A DNA stretch of 30,649 nt from assembly GCA_045617525.1 (NCBI GenBank), contig JAZLIT010000182.1:1-30649 (forward strand). Reading direction: 5' to 3'. This document shows, in pieces, positions 1 to 7,655 of this stretch (its first letter is position 1; the number at the start of each line of letters is the position of its first letter). Source of the stretch: JAZLIT01 sp045617525 (GTDB lineage Bacteria > Bacillota > Bacilli > Bacillales_A > Planococcaceae). A program made the translations under genes and the position numbers. The notes under the pieces were generated by a model. That model did no database searches. It was given only the letters and a program-made list of their open reading frames with translations, and had not been told where the DNA came from.

Positions 1-169
1 TCGTTTCATATATATTCACAAAAACCGCAGCGGGCATAAAACAGTAGGTCACCAAATGCGAAAGTGCCTTTAAATTAAATTGAAATTTGCGTTGTAAAAT
101 TGCACCTATTAAAAGCATGACTAAAATCGGCGCAACAATTTTGAAGAAAATCATTGAAAGATAGACCAC
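1..169 (-). CDS. AEC (auxin efflux carrier) family transporter, N-terminal part, runs off the window
   Basis: Reading the minus strand from a GTG at 169 gives an open frame of 56 codons to the window edge, beginning VVYLSMIFFKIVAPILVMLL and continuing with a basic QRKFQF loop, then LVTYCFMPAAVFVNIYET. A first membrane helix, a short basic loop and a helix with a Pro-Ala pair are typical of the start of AEC permeases, which export or exchange organic acids and similar anions. AAAGGAG at 186-180 lies 10 nt before the GTG; an in-frame ATG at 154 is the alternative start. It follows the regulator at 196-666 after 26 nt on the same strand, so the two are probably co-transcribed and the transporter is the likely regulated function. 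The substrate cannot be told from this fragment. Confidence 0.72.
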   Translation of the reverse strand, partial: MVYLSMIFFKIVAPILVMLLIGAILQRKFQFNLKALSHLVTYCFMPAAVFVNIYET

Positions 170-195
170 TATTAACGAACTCCTTTAAGTAAAAA

Positions 196-666
196 CTATA
201 AATTCTCCATTTCTTTCTTCAATGTTTCGATTAACTCAGATGAATTAGACGTTAAGCCACTGCGAATTAGAGCCGCGAGTGCCACATCTAATGAAGCAAG
301 CCCCGTAGCAAGCTGATAGATTTTCACTTTATCGACTAACGCCTTTGGAAGAGTTACTACAATCTCCTCTTCAGGTTGCGGTAATTTTACTTCCTTAACT
401 GGTGCATAGTACGCCAAATTTACTGCTGACAAGGGCTCACACTGAATTTGGCGGCCAAACACTGTATCAACGAACTCTAGTTTTGGTGTATTCCCTTTAT
501 TCATACGGATATTTCGCTCTAATGCTTGCGATATAGATTGTACTGGATTTTTCGCCGTACTTTCTATTAACTGTTGATCTAGAATTCTTCTTGCAATTTC
601 AATTGATTTTAAAGGTTCCCCAGCCTCTTGGAGTACTTCAAACGCGGCTTGTTGAATTGTTCGCAC
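196..666 (-). CDS. HARE-HTH plus ribbon-helix-helix DNA-binding regulator
   Basis: A 156-residue protein. Residues 1-68 look like a HARE-HTH winged-helix domain, the type found in RpoE delta and restriction-linked proteins: TIQQAAFEVLQEAGEPLKS, then a helix around 40-56 and a strand near LEFVD. After a linker, residues 100-138 fit a ribbon-helix-helix domain: strand EIVVTLP, helix KALVDKVKIYQLATG, helix SLDVALAALIRSGL. The C-terminus is a short charged helix. Two fused DNA-binding modules without an enzymatic domain point to a transcription or partition-type regulator. The start is GTG with AAAGGAGG 7 nt upstream. Nine AATCACT-like boxes cover its promoter (691-806), so autoregulation is likely. 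It precedes an AEC transporter on the same strand. Domain calls are by eye; I do not recognise a named homologue. Confidence 0.75.
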   Translation of the reverse strand: MRTIQQAAFEVLQEAGEPLKSIEIARRILDQQLIESTAKNPVQSISQALERNIRMNKGNTPKLEFVDTVFGRQIQCEPLSAVNLAYYAPVKEVKLPQPEEEIVVTLPKALVDKVKIYQLATGLASLDVALAALIRSGLTSNSSELIETLKKEMENL

Positions 667-690
667 AAATTAACCTCCTTTTACAGATAT

Positions 691-806
691 AATCACTATC
701 TATTCTCTATTAATCACTATTATAATCACTTTTTGTTTTTTTGTATATAAACAATCACTATTAATCACTAGGTGATTGTAGTGATTGTTTGTGATTTTTA
801 GTGATT
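691..806. promoter_or_regulatory. Array of nine AATCACT/AGTGATT boxes, probable operator of the HARE-HTH/RHH regulator
   Basis: AATCACT occurs exactly at 691, 712, 724, 753 and 763. The complement occurs at 771 (GGTGATT), 780 (AGTGATT), 790 (TGTGATT) and 800 (AGTGATT). The forward set converges on the reverse set around 763-777, and from 753 to 800 the copies start 8-10 bp apart, about one helical turn. Eight of the nine fit WATCACW, the heptad bound by the ribbon-helix-helix omega repressor of plasmid pSM19035. Boxes at 712-718 and 724-730 flank and touch the -10 element at 719-724. Nothing else is visible between 807 and the terminator at 1025. Confidence 0.8.
719..747 (-). promoter_or_regulatory. 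SigA-type promoter of the HARE-HTH/RHH regulator
   Basis: On the minus strand, TATACA (747-742) is followed after 17 bp by a perfect TATAAT (724-719), about 50 nt before the GTG start at 666. AATCACT boxes abut both sides of the -10 and more lie upstream of the -35, so a protein bound there would block RNA polymerase. Confidence 0.6.
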
Positions 807-1024
807 ATTACGATTTCCTAGGTATTGTTACTACCTCTTTGGGTAATATTCTTATAAGTAAAATTATACCTTTTATTCAATAAAAAGTGTTGGAATCCCT
901 AGATTTATTTTACTTTATGGCAATACAATCACAATTTAACTTCCATTTCCTATACCCCTACTTTGAATTTTTATGCAAAAGCGCTAATTTTATTGTCTTT
1001 ATACCTTCTCTATTTCTTCACATC

Positions 1025-1064
1025 AAAAAATCCCCTTGCAAGATTTCTCTTACAAGAGGATTTT
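1025..1064 (-). terminator. Rho-independent terminator of the S-layer-type gene
   Basis: Arms at 1027-1038 and 1053-1064 form a 12-bp stem with one mismatch and a 14-nt loop. The minus strand continues into a run of T. It lies 33 nt past the stop of the SLH gene. Confidence 0.8.
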
Positions 1065-1096
1065 CTTCTCTTATTATTTTCTGTTACTACTTTTTA

Positions 1097-4000
1097 TTAC
1101 GGGTTAGTTGGAGCAACATACTCATAACCAACCTTCTCAACTTTAAGAATTCTATTTCCATACTTATCTTCAAGCGCCACTAGTACATAGTCACCTGTTG
1201 TAAATAGTATCGGATGGGTCATTTCTATTGCTGCACGTGCAGCAATCACTTTAACTTTCGATTTCCCTGTAGCTAAAGAACCTGTCGAAATACCTGTACC
1301 TACTTCCTCAATTACCTTTTCTGCTGTATATAGGGCAATATCAGCACTATGTGATGTTACAGGCTTACTTAAATAATAGTAATTAATTTCTTCATTTGCT
1401 TCGAATGCTAAATTGGTGTTCGTCAAATCAAAAACAGCATCAACAACTTTATCAGCTGTACCTGCTCTCTGTCGAATAAATAAATATTCAGCTGTAATAT
1501 TACGGTAAATATATTTACCAAAATCATTAATATCAAATTTATTTTTCTGATTATCATTGATATTTTGATCGACAGCGGCATCTTTCATTGTAACAGTGAA
1601 CGCTTTGTTTACTGTCCCTGTCGAATTTGGCTTAATTACTAGTTTACTTATTTGCTCAATTCCTGTTGCTGATGCATAGGTATAACCTACAATGCCGTAT
1701 TGACTTGTGATATCAACACCACTTTCATCTTTAATCATTACAAGTGAAGCTAACGATGTTGCATCAGTTATTGAACTTATTTCTTTTAGAGTCGTAGCGT
1801 CTTCATATTTACGCATAATCGCTTCGCTAAACGTAATTGTAAATGTATTATCAAACTCTCTAAATATCAAGTTATTAATGATTTTTGGCACTGTGTAATC
1901 CGTATAAAACTCTTTTATCATACGGTCACCTGCTGGTTGACTTACATGATTTGTGCCCAATGCCTTGTTCATATCTACCACTGTAAAGTTTCCAAACGTA
2001 TCCTTTACTGCCATCACTATCACATACTCTTTATGTGGCGCTAAACCTGTAATATTTACTTCAGTAGTTCCTTTATTCATGGCCTCTGCTCGGTCAAGTG
2101 TACCGAAATATTCTCTAAACTTAATTTCTCTTTCAATATTCGATAGGCCTGAAGCTACATCAGTTCCTGGAATCGGTAGGTAAGTACCTGCTGCTGAATA
2201 AATTAATGGATTTAATTTATATTTTTTTTGTGTTGGTGTAGATGCAACTGTATCTACAACATATTTTTCAACAACTTTATATAAAATTGTTCCTTTTTCA
2301 TCTGATGTAACAGATAATTCAGCCTGTGTATTGTCAGCACCCGTAGGTAATACGCGCTTCGCTTTAATATCGTATGCACTAATTAATGGTGCTTTTTTAT
2401 CTGCAACAAGCGTTTGTTGTTCTATTGGTGACAGGTTGCCAGAACGGTCCTTTAAAACAATGAATAAATCATAAGTTATAAATGGATCTGGATTCAAAGT
2501 AGATAAATCATAATCAAATTTTTGATTGCCTAGCTCTGCTGTTCGTCCAGATTGCAACTTATTCTGTGTGCCTTCTAAGTAAATCTTATCTGTTGTTGAG
2601 CCAGGTACATTAAATTTATTCGTAGCTGTAGTAGTATTAAATTCCGCAATAAAATCTTTTGGTTCAATTCCTAGCTCATTTAAATCTGTTTCACTTGGTA
2701 AAACCATATAGTAAACAGTACCAGCTTTAGTGGCATTAAAACTTACTTCTGAAAGTGAATTTGACCCATTCCCGACAATTGAAAGATCTAAAATATTTGG
2801 TTGCGTAATATCAATATGTCTGTATTCTGCAAAGTTTCTTGGTGTCCCTCCACCAGGTGCATTCGATGCATCTTCAAATCCATTTTCAGCTAAATCTTGA
2901 ATTGCTGGCAATGCAGTTACACGTAATGTATCACCATTCACAAAACCAGTTAATGATGGAATTGTTATTAATACTCTCGATCCAGTTGTTCCAACTTCAG
3001 AATAAACTACTTTTGAAGGTTTAATTGTCTCTTGACCAGGAACGTTTACAATCCCTGTACCTGATAATACATAGTTATTTATATTTTCAGCTGTTGCTCT
3101 ATCTAATTTTTCGTTGAAATACATATAAAATTGATTTAATTCACCTGTAACTGCAGGAACAAGCTTCTGATCCGTTACGTTGTTAGCCCCTGTAACATAT
3201 GGTGCAATTTCATCTAACACTAATGTAGTTACTGGGAGCATAGCTGGTTGCACAATTTCATTTCCACTATCATCGACTAATACTGCATAAACAACATATT
3301 TTGTTAATGGCTTAATAATTGTGCCATTTTCATCTTGTCTAATTATCTCAGAAAAGCCGTTAAGCACATGGTCGGCTGTTACAACACCCGTTGCTTGTGC
3401 GCCTTTAATAATATCTTCCACTTTAACTGTCGTGTCTATATTTTGTTGTTCTCTCACAAAATAATAATACGTCCCTTTTTCAGAAGGTTTGAAGTCGAAT
3501 TCGATTCGGCGCCCACCTGTTAAACCAGTAGCTGTTGCTGTCATGAATTGTGGCGGTGTGCCGTCCTTCGTCACAAAATCTCTTTCTACACGCGCTGAGA
3601 AGTTCCCCGCGTCGTCTACGTGCACTACATAAATGACATATTCTTTAACAGATTCAAGACCTTTCACTAAAAATGTTGTCGTATATTTACCATCTGAATT
3701 TACATGCCCTTCACCAATTGTGCCGTTACCTGAATTTCCACTTTGAGTTGAAACAATATCGCGTACGGTTGGTACAGTTGCACCTTTTGGTAAAACTAAA
3801 TAATGATATTTCCCTGTCTCATTTACAGTTAACGTTACTTCTGCTTGATTACTATCTGGCGCTACGTGTAATTCATTGATAATTGGTTTTGTTACGTCTG
3901 GAATAATTTCATTTTCAATCGGGTCACGGTCTACATCATCGCCCTTATTGTCTTCGATGATGCCGATATTATTATTGTCATTTTTATAGTCGTCAAAAAT

Positions 4001-5506
4001 ATCATTTGGTGTTTTGCCTGTAGGGATGATTACTTTATCGATATATACATGCTCACCAAGGTCGATCCAGCCATAGCTGTTGTCGACAATTAACGTACCA
4101 ATATGAGCGTTTGTGTTGAAGTGAACACTATAATAACTATTTTTATAGGCCGTTTCAATATCATGTACACCAAATATTTTCACACTTGTGTCGCCCTCTA
4201 AATAAAGTGTTTTCATATCCGCATATATTTCTACGTTTTCTACATCACGCCCAATTGTAACTTTCTGTAAATCGGTTGTCGCTTTTATATACGTACGATT
4301 TTGCTCGATAGTTAAGTTTTTTACAATTGTATTTGTGAAATCGATGTACTTTTGCACAGAGGACATCTTCGCTGAATAAGGGCGATTGTTGCCTGAACCA
4401 CTATTTAAATTGCCAGAATCCGGATCATTTAAGTTACTATTATTTTCTGGATTTGTGGGCGTACCCCAATCAATAATACCTGTACCTGATAAGCTCGCTA
4501 TACGTAAATTACTTAATACGTTATAGCTGGCTAGACTTTTCCTTGGCGTTTCTGCCACTAAAGTCTGCCCATTTAACGTCCAGTTTTTCAATCGAATGTA
4601 GCTACCGTTTAATACGAGCTGCCCATTATATGTACTGCTTGCTCCATCTAATACATAAAGATTAGATGCCGTTCCAGAATTGTTTATTATTAATTTCGAT
4701 ACAGCTGTTAACGTCATTCCCGTAAATGTACCTTCGATATGAGCACCGAGTAATGCAGATCGATTTGCTTCTTTAATGAAGGAACGCACATTTGCGCCAA
4801 TCGTGTAGCCTACAGAATTAATATAAATTTTATCTTTTGTAACATTGCTAACGACATACGTAGGTTTTCCAGCATCAGCTTTGCTCGCACGTGAAATAAA
4901 CGTCGCTAATTGGCCACGTGTAACCGGTGAATTTGGCGAAAATGCTACTGCTGAAGTACCTTTCGTGATATCTAAATTAAGCAATGTTTGAATGTAATAA
5001 TTAGCAAAGTGATCCGTACTCACATCTTTGAATGAATGTGTTATTTGGTTAGCTAAGCTGAACTTATAGCCCAGTGAAACCATTTTTGCCATGGCACTAC
5101 GCTGAACTATTTCATTTGGCTTGAAGTTTCCGTCAGGCATACCATTTATAATACCTGCGTTGGCAAGTGCCGAAATATGTTTGTAGTACATATGTGTTGG
5201 CAAAATATCCTTGAAACTATTATTTTGCACGTTTGACAGATTTAATTTTAACGCCGTGGCAAGCATTTTTGCTGCTTCCCCACGTGTAATATTTCGATTC
5301 GGTTTAAAGGTCCCATCTGTGTATCCGTTAATTACACCTTTATTTACCAATTCATAGACTGCATCTGTATAATATTCTCCCTGCTTTACATCCTTAAAAA
5401 CAGTTGCAGCACCTGTTTGCATCGGTAAACCAACTGCAACTGTACTTGTTGCTAAAATTGTAGCTGCTGTTGCACGGCTTAGCTTTTGGGTAGATTTTGA
5501 TTCCAT
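1097..5506 (-). CDS. S-layer homology (SLH) domain surface protein with Ig/FN3-like repeats
   Basis: A 1469-residue exported protein. Residues 1-34 are a signal peptide with a basic start and an Ala/Thr-rich core, probably cut after TGAA. Three SLH domains follow at about 36-90, 97-147 and 158-207; the ITRGE and VTRGQ motifs are clear in the first and third, while the second has the degenerate VQRSA. SLH domains bind pyruvylated secondary cell-wall polymer. Residues about 220-530 look beta-rich and carry an Asn/Ser/Gly linker near 350-375. From about 536 there are roughly seven beta-sandwich-like units, several starting DVTKP, DGTPP, DITQP or YTVPK and ending in patterns such as YVIYVVHVDDAGN, YVVYAVLVDDSGN and YDLFIVLKDRSGN. 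The ATG has AGGGAGG 9 nt upstream. It may be the main S-layer subunit or an accessory surface protein; its size and single copy here do not decide. Confidence 0.9.
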   Translation of the reverse strand: MESKSTQKLSRATAATILATSTVAVGLPMQTGAATVFKDVKQGEYYTDAVYELVNKGVINGYTDGTFKPNRNITRGEAAKMLATALKLNLSNVQNNSFKDILPTHMYYKHISALANAGIINGMPDGNFKPNEIVQRSAMAKMVSLGYKFSLANQITHSFKDVSTDHFANYYIQTLLNLDITKGTSAVAFSPNSPVTRGQLATFISRASKADAGKPTYVVSNVTKDKIYINSVGYTIGANVRSFIKEANRSALLGAHIEGTFTGMTLTAVSKLIINNSGTASNLYVLDGASSTYNGQLVLNGSYIRLKNWTLNGQTLVAETPRKSLASYNVLSNLRIASLSGTGIIDWGTPTNPENNSNLNDPDSGNLNSGSGNNRPYSAKMSSVQKYIDFTNTIVKNLTIEQNRTYIKATTDLQKVTIGRDVENVEIYADMKTLYLEGDTSVKIFGVHDIETAYKNSYYSVHFNTNAHIGTLIVDNSYGWIDLGEHVYIDKVIIPTGKTPNDIFDDYKNDNNNIGIIEDNKGDDVDRDPIENEIIPDVTKPIINELHVAPDSNQAEVTLTVNETGKYHYLVLPKGATVPTVRDIVSTQSGNSGNGTIGEGHVNSDGKYTTTFLVKGLESVKEYVIYVVHVDDAGNFSARVERDFVTKDGTPPQFMTATATGLTGGRRIEFDFKPSEKGTYYYFVREQQNIDTTVKVEDIIKGAQATGVVTADHVLNGFSEIIRQDENGTIIKPLTKYVVYAVLVDDSGNEIVQPAMLPVTTLVLDEIAPYVTGANNVTDQKLVPAVTGELNQFYMYFNEKLDRATAENINNYVLSGTGIVNVPGQETIKPSKVVYSEVGTTGSRVLITIPSLTGFVNGDTLRVTALPAIQDLAENGFEDASNAPGGGTPRNFAEYRHIDITQPNILDLSIVGNGSNSLSEVSFNATKAGTVYYMVLPSETDLNELGIEPKDFIAEFNTTTATNKFNVPGSTTDKIYLEGTQNKLQSGRTAELGNQKFDYDLSTLNPDPFITYDLFIVLKDRSGNLSPIEQQTLVADKKAPLISAYDIKAKRVLPTGADNTQAELSVTSDEKGTILYKVVEKYVVDTVASTPTQKKYKLNPLIYSAAGTYLPIPGTDVASGLSNIEREIKFREYFGTLDRAEAMNKGTTEVNITGLAPHKEYVIVMAVKDTFGNFTVVDMNKALGTNHVSQPAGDRMIKEFYTDYTVPKIINNLIFREFDNTFTITFSEAIMRKYEDATTLKEISSITDATSLASLVMIKDESGVDITSQYGIVGYTYASATGIEQISKLVIKPNSTGTVNKAFTVTMKDAAVDQNINDNQKNKFDINDFGKYIYRNITAEYLFIRQRAGTADKVVDAVFDLTNTNLAFEANEEINYYYLSKPVTSHSADIALYTAEKVIEEVGTGISTGSLATGKSKVKVIAARAAIEMTHPILFTTGDYVLVALEDKYGNRILKVEKVGYEYVAPTNP

Positions 5507-5569
5507 TATGTTGCGCCTCCCTTTTCTAAAAATCCATCTATGATAATACGACTCGGAATTTTATGTTTA

Positions 5570-5738
5570 TACCGTTTATATCGGTACTAACGCCCCAAAC
5601 ATTCACCCGAATATGTAAAAAATACGAGAAATTTTAATGTGAATTCGCGCATTCATCCCCATTTAACTAACCTACTTCTCCCTGGCTTTCTTTACTTCGT
5701 TGTTTGAAAAGAGGTAATCCAAAAGATGATTTTGGATT
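5570..5738 (-). promoter_or_regulatory. Upstream region of the SLH gene with two inverted repeats
   Basis: The stretch 5507-5782 has no gene. It holds a perfect 9-bp inverted repeat, AATCCAAAA (5716-5724) and TTTTGGATT (5730-5738) with a 5-nt loop, and a smaller one, TACCG/CGGTA at 5570-5574 and 5582-5586, close to the start codon. A possible -10, TATTAT, lies on the minus strand at about 5548-5543, but I find no convincing -35. S-layer genes often have long structured leaders; whether these are leader hairpins, an operator or a second terminator for the upstream gene is undecided. Confidence 0.35.
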
Positions 5739-5782
5739 TCTCCACAATAACTACTATTTACCTAAACTAATCTTTTTGACCA

Positions 5783-5850
5783 TAAATAAAAACTGCAATT
5801 GCGTGAGTCTAGCATCGAATTTCTAGACTGCCAATTGCAGTTTATTTATT
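5783..5850 (-). terminator. Terminator of the gamma-glutamyltransferase gene
   Basis: A perfect 11-bp stem, AACTGCAATTG (5791-5801) with its complement at 5832-5842, encloses a second 6-bp stem GTCTAG/CTAGAC (5807-5812 with 5823-5828). A/T-rich tracts flank both sides, so it could work in both directions. It starts 12 nt after the stop codon. Confidence 0.8.
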
Positions 5851-5861
5851 ATCCAGCCTAT

Positions 5862-7466
5862 TTACCAAGCGGCGATTTGGCCATCTGTTCTAGACTCTGT
5901 GCCAGCTACATAAACACCCGAATCAAGACGCCATATGATTTGCCCTCGACCAAAGCTACCGAAATCATTCGTATATTGAATGGCATGTCCACGTCCTGCA
6001 AGCTCATTCACTAAATAGCGCGGGAACTCTGGCTCCACTAAAATCGTACGTTGCCCCGTCCATTGCCAGCGCGGCATATCGAGCGCTGCCTGCGGATTCA
6101 AGCCAAAGTCGACCATATGCGAAACGACTTGGAAATGTCCTTGTGGTTGCATATATGCGCCCATTACACCAAACGGGCCTATCGCTTTGCCGTCCTTCGT
6201 CAAGAAACCTGGAATAATTGTATGATACGTACGCTTGCCCGGTTTTAAAACGTTTGGCGCATTTTCGTCTAGCGAGAAATCTGCGCCGCGATTTTGCAAG
6301 GAAATACCGGTACCAGGCACGACTATCCCAGATCCAAAGCCCATGTAATTACTTTGAATATAAGAAACCATATTTCCATCTTCATCAGCCGTCGCTAAAT
6401 AAACCGTCCCTCCGCGAGGAAGCTCCATTGCTACAGGGTCACCTGCTTCATCGCCAATTAATGCGGCTTTCAACTCTGCATATTCGTCGCTTAATAAATA
6501 ATCGACATCTACAGGCATATCCTTTTGCTCCGTAATAAATGCTTTACCATCCACAAAGGCAACTTTCATCGCCTCAATTTGCTCATGGTAGGTTTGCGCA
6601 CTTTGCCACACAGGTTGTTGTGCTTTCTTTTGGTATGTATTAAGCGCCATTGTTGCCACGATCCCATGACCATTCGGTGGAATCTCCCACACATCATAGC
6701 CGCGATAATTAATTGAAACTGGCTTCACCCATTCCGGCTTATACGCAGCTAAATCCGCCGCCGTTAAAAAGCCTCCATGCTCCTTCATATAGGCATCAAT
6801 TTTTTGCGCTAAATCGCCCTCATAAAAACTCTTACCTTCCGTTTCTCCAATTGAGCGTAATGTTGATGCGTGTCCTGCAGATTTCCACATTTCTCCGATT
6901 TCAGGAGCTCGACCATCTGGAGCAAACACCTTGAACCATTCTTCAAATTCTGGCCCTGTTAAATTTGTTTTGAATCTTTTATAAGCTAGCTTCCAATAAT
7001 GTCCGAGAATCGGCGTAAGTGGATAGCCCTCTTCTGCATAGTTAATCGCAGGTGCTAACACTTCACTTAATGGAAGTCGCCCAAATTTTTTAGAAAGCTC
7101 AACCCATGCAGCAGGAACGCCTGGCACTGTAATTGGAACAACACCATGCACCGGCATTTTTTCATGACCTAATGCCTTCACCTGTTCAACTGTTAAAGAT
7201 GCTGGCGATGGACCAGAGCTGTTTAAACCGTGTAACTCCCCGTTCATCCACACAATTGCAAAGGCATCTCCACCGATTCCATTTGATGTTGGCTCAACAA
7301 CTGTAAGCGCAGCGGCCGTTGCAATCGCTGCATCTACAGCGTTACCACCCTTTTTTAATATATCTAATCCCGCATTCGCAGCTAATGGCTGTGATGTTGC
7401 TACCACACCTTTTCGTGCAAATATTGGCTGACGTTCCCCTTTAAATGGTTTATTTAAAAAATTCAT
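5862..7466 (-). CDS. ywrD: Gamma-glutamyltransferase family protein, YwrD-like
   Basis: A 534-residue N-terminal nucleophile hydrolase of the gamma-glutamyltranspeptidase family. These enzymes are made as a precursor that cuts itself before a conserved threonine into a large and a small subunit. Here that Thr is residue 354 in PRGGTVYLATADEDGN, followed by QSNYMGFGSGIVVPGTGI and LQNRGADFSL, which match the small-subunit start. The N-terminal half has the family signature GGNAVDAAIATAAALTVVEP and SNGIGGDAFA. There is no signal peptide, unlike secreted Ggt, so it should be cytoplasmic like B. subtilis YwrD, whose substrate is not well defined. ATG with GGGAGG 7 nt upstream. It is monocistronic, with its own terminator, and divergent from the CoA-transferase at 7656. 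The family is certain; glutathione as substrate is not. Confidence 0.92.
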   Translation of the reverse strand: MNFLNKPFKGERQPIFARKGVVATSQPLAANAGLDILKKGGNAVDAAIATAAALTVVEPTSNGIGGDAFAIVWMNGELHGLNSSGPSPASLTVEQVKALGHEKMPVHGVVPITVPGVPAAWVELSKKFGRLPLSEVLAPAINYAEEGYPLTPILGHYWKLAYKRFKTNLTGPEFEEWFKVFAPDGRAPEIGEMWKSAGHASTLRSIGETEGKSFYEGDLAQKIDAYMKEHGGFLTAADLAAYKPEWVKPVSINYRGYDVWEIPPNGHGIVATMALNTYQKKAQQPVWQSAQTYHEQIEAMKVAFVDGKAFITEQKDMPVDVDYLLSDEYAELKAALIGDEAGDPVAMELPRGGTVYLATADEDGNMVSYIQSNYMGFGSGIVVPGTGISLQNRGADFSLDENAPNVLKPGKRTYHTIIPGFLTKDGKAIGPFGVMGAYMQPQGHFQVVSHMVDFGLNPQAALDMPRWQWTGQRTILVEPEFPRYLVNELAGRGHAIQYTNDFGSFGRGQIIWRLDSGVYVAGTESRTDGQIAAW

Positions 7467-7564
7467 CGGAACCCTCCCTCTCTCTACGTTTAAAATTGTA
7501 TCATAATTCAGAAATTTTAAGCGTACTTAAATGAATACATAAAAATAACTTTATTTTACAATTA

Positions 7565-7595
7565 TTTACACATTTTAGGTAGTACCTGTTATAAT
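7565..7595 (+). promoter_or_regulatory. Extended -10 promoter with an embedded palindrome, for the CoA-transferase gene
   Basis: TGTTATAAT (7587-7595) is an extended -10 element. A possible -35 is TTTACA at 7565-7570 (19-bp spacer), or TACACA two bases later (17 bp). The spacer contains the perfect inverted repeat AGGTA-G-TACCT at 7577-7587, well placed for a repressor operator. Confidence 0.55.
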
Positions 7596-7655
7596 ACATT
7601 TAAATACTTTTAAAGCTGTATTAATACAGAAGTTTTTTTTCAAAGGGGGATGGAA

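Noticed and set aside
691..806. CRISPR array or replication-origin iterons
   Set aside because: The units are 7 bp with irregular short spacing and both orientations, so not CRISPR. No replication initiator gene is adjacent and the boxes overlap a promoter, which fits an operator better.
887..1183. 98-residue plus-strand ORF
   Set aside because: It spans the S-layer gene's terminator and runs into the end of that gene, has a Phe/Ser/Ile-rich composition and no ribosome binding site.
6051..6934. Several plus-strand ORFs within the gamma-glutamyltransferase gene
   Set aside because: They are antisense to a clear conserved gene, lack ribosome binding sites and show no family features.
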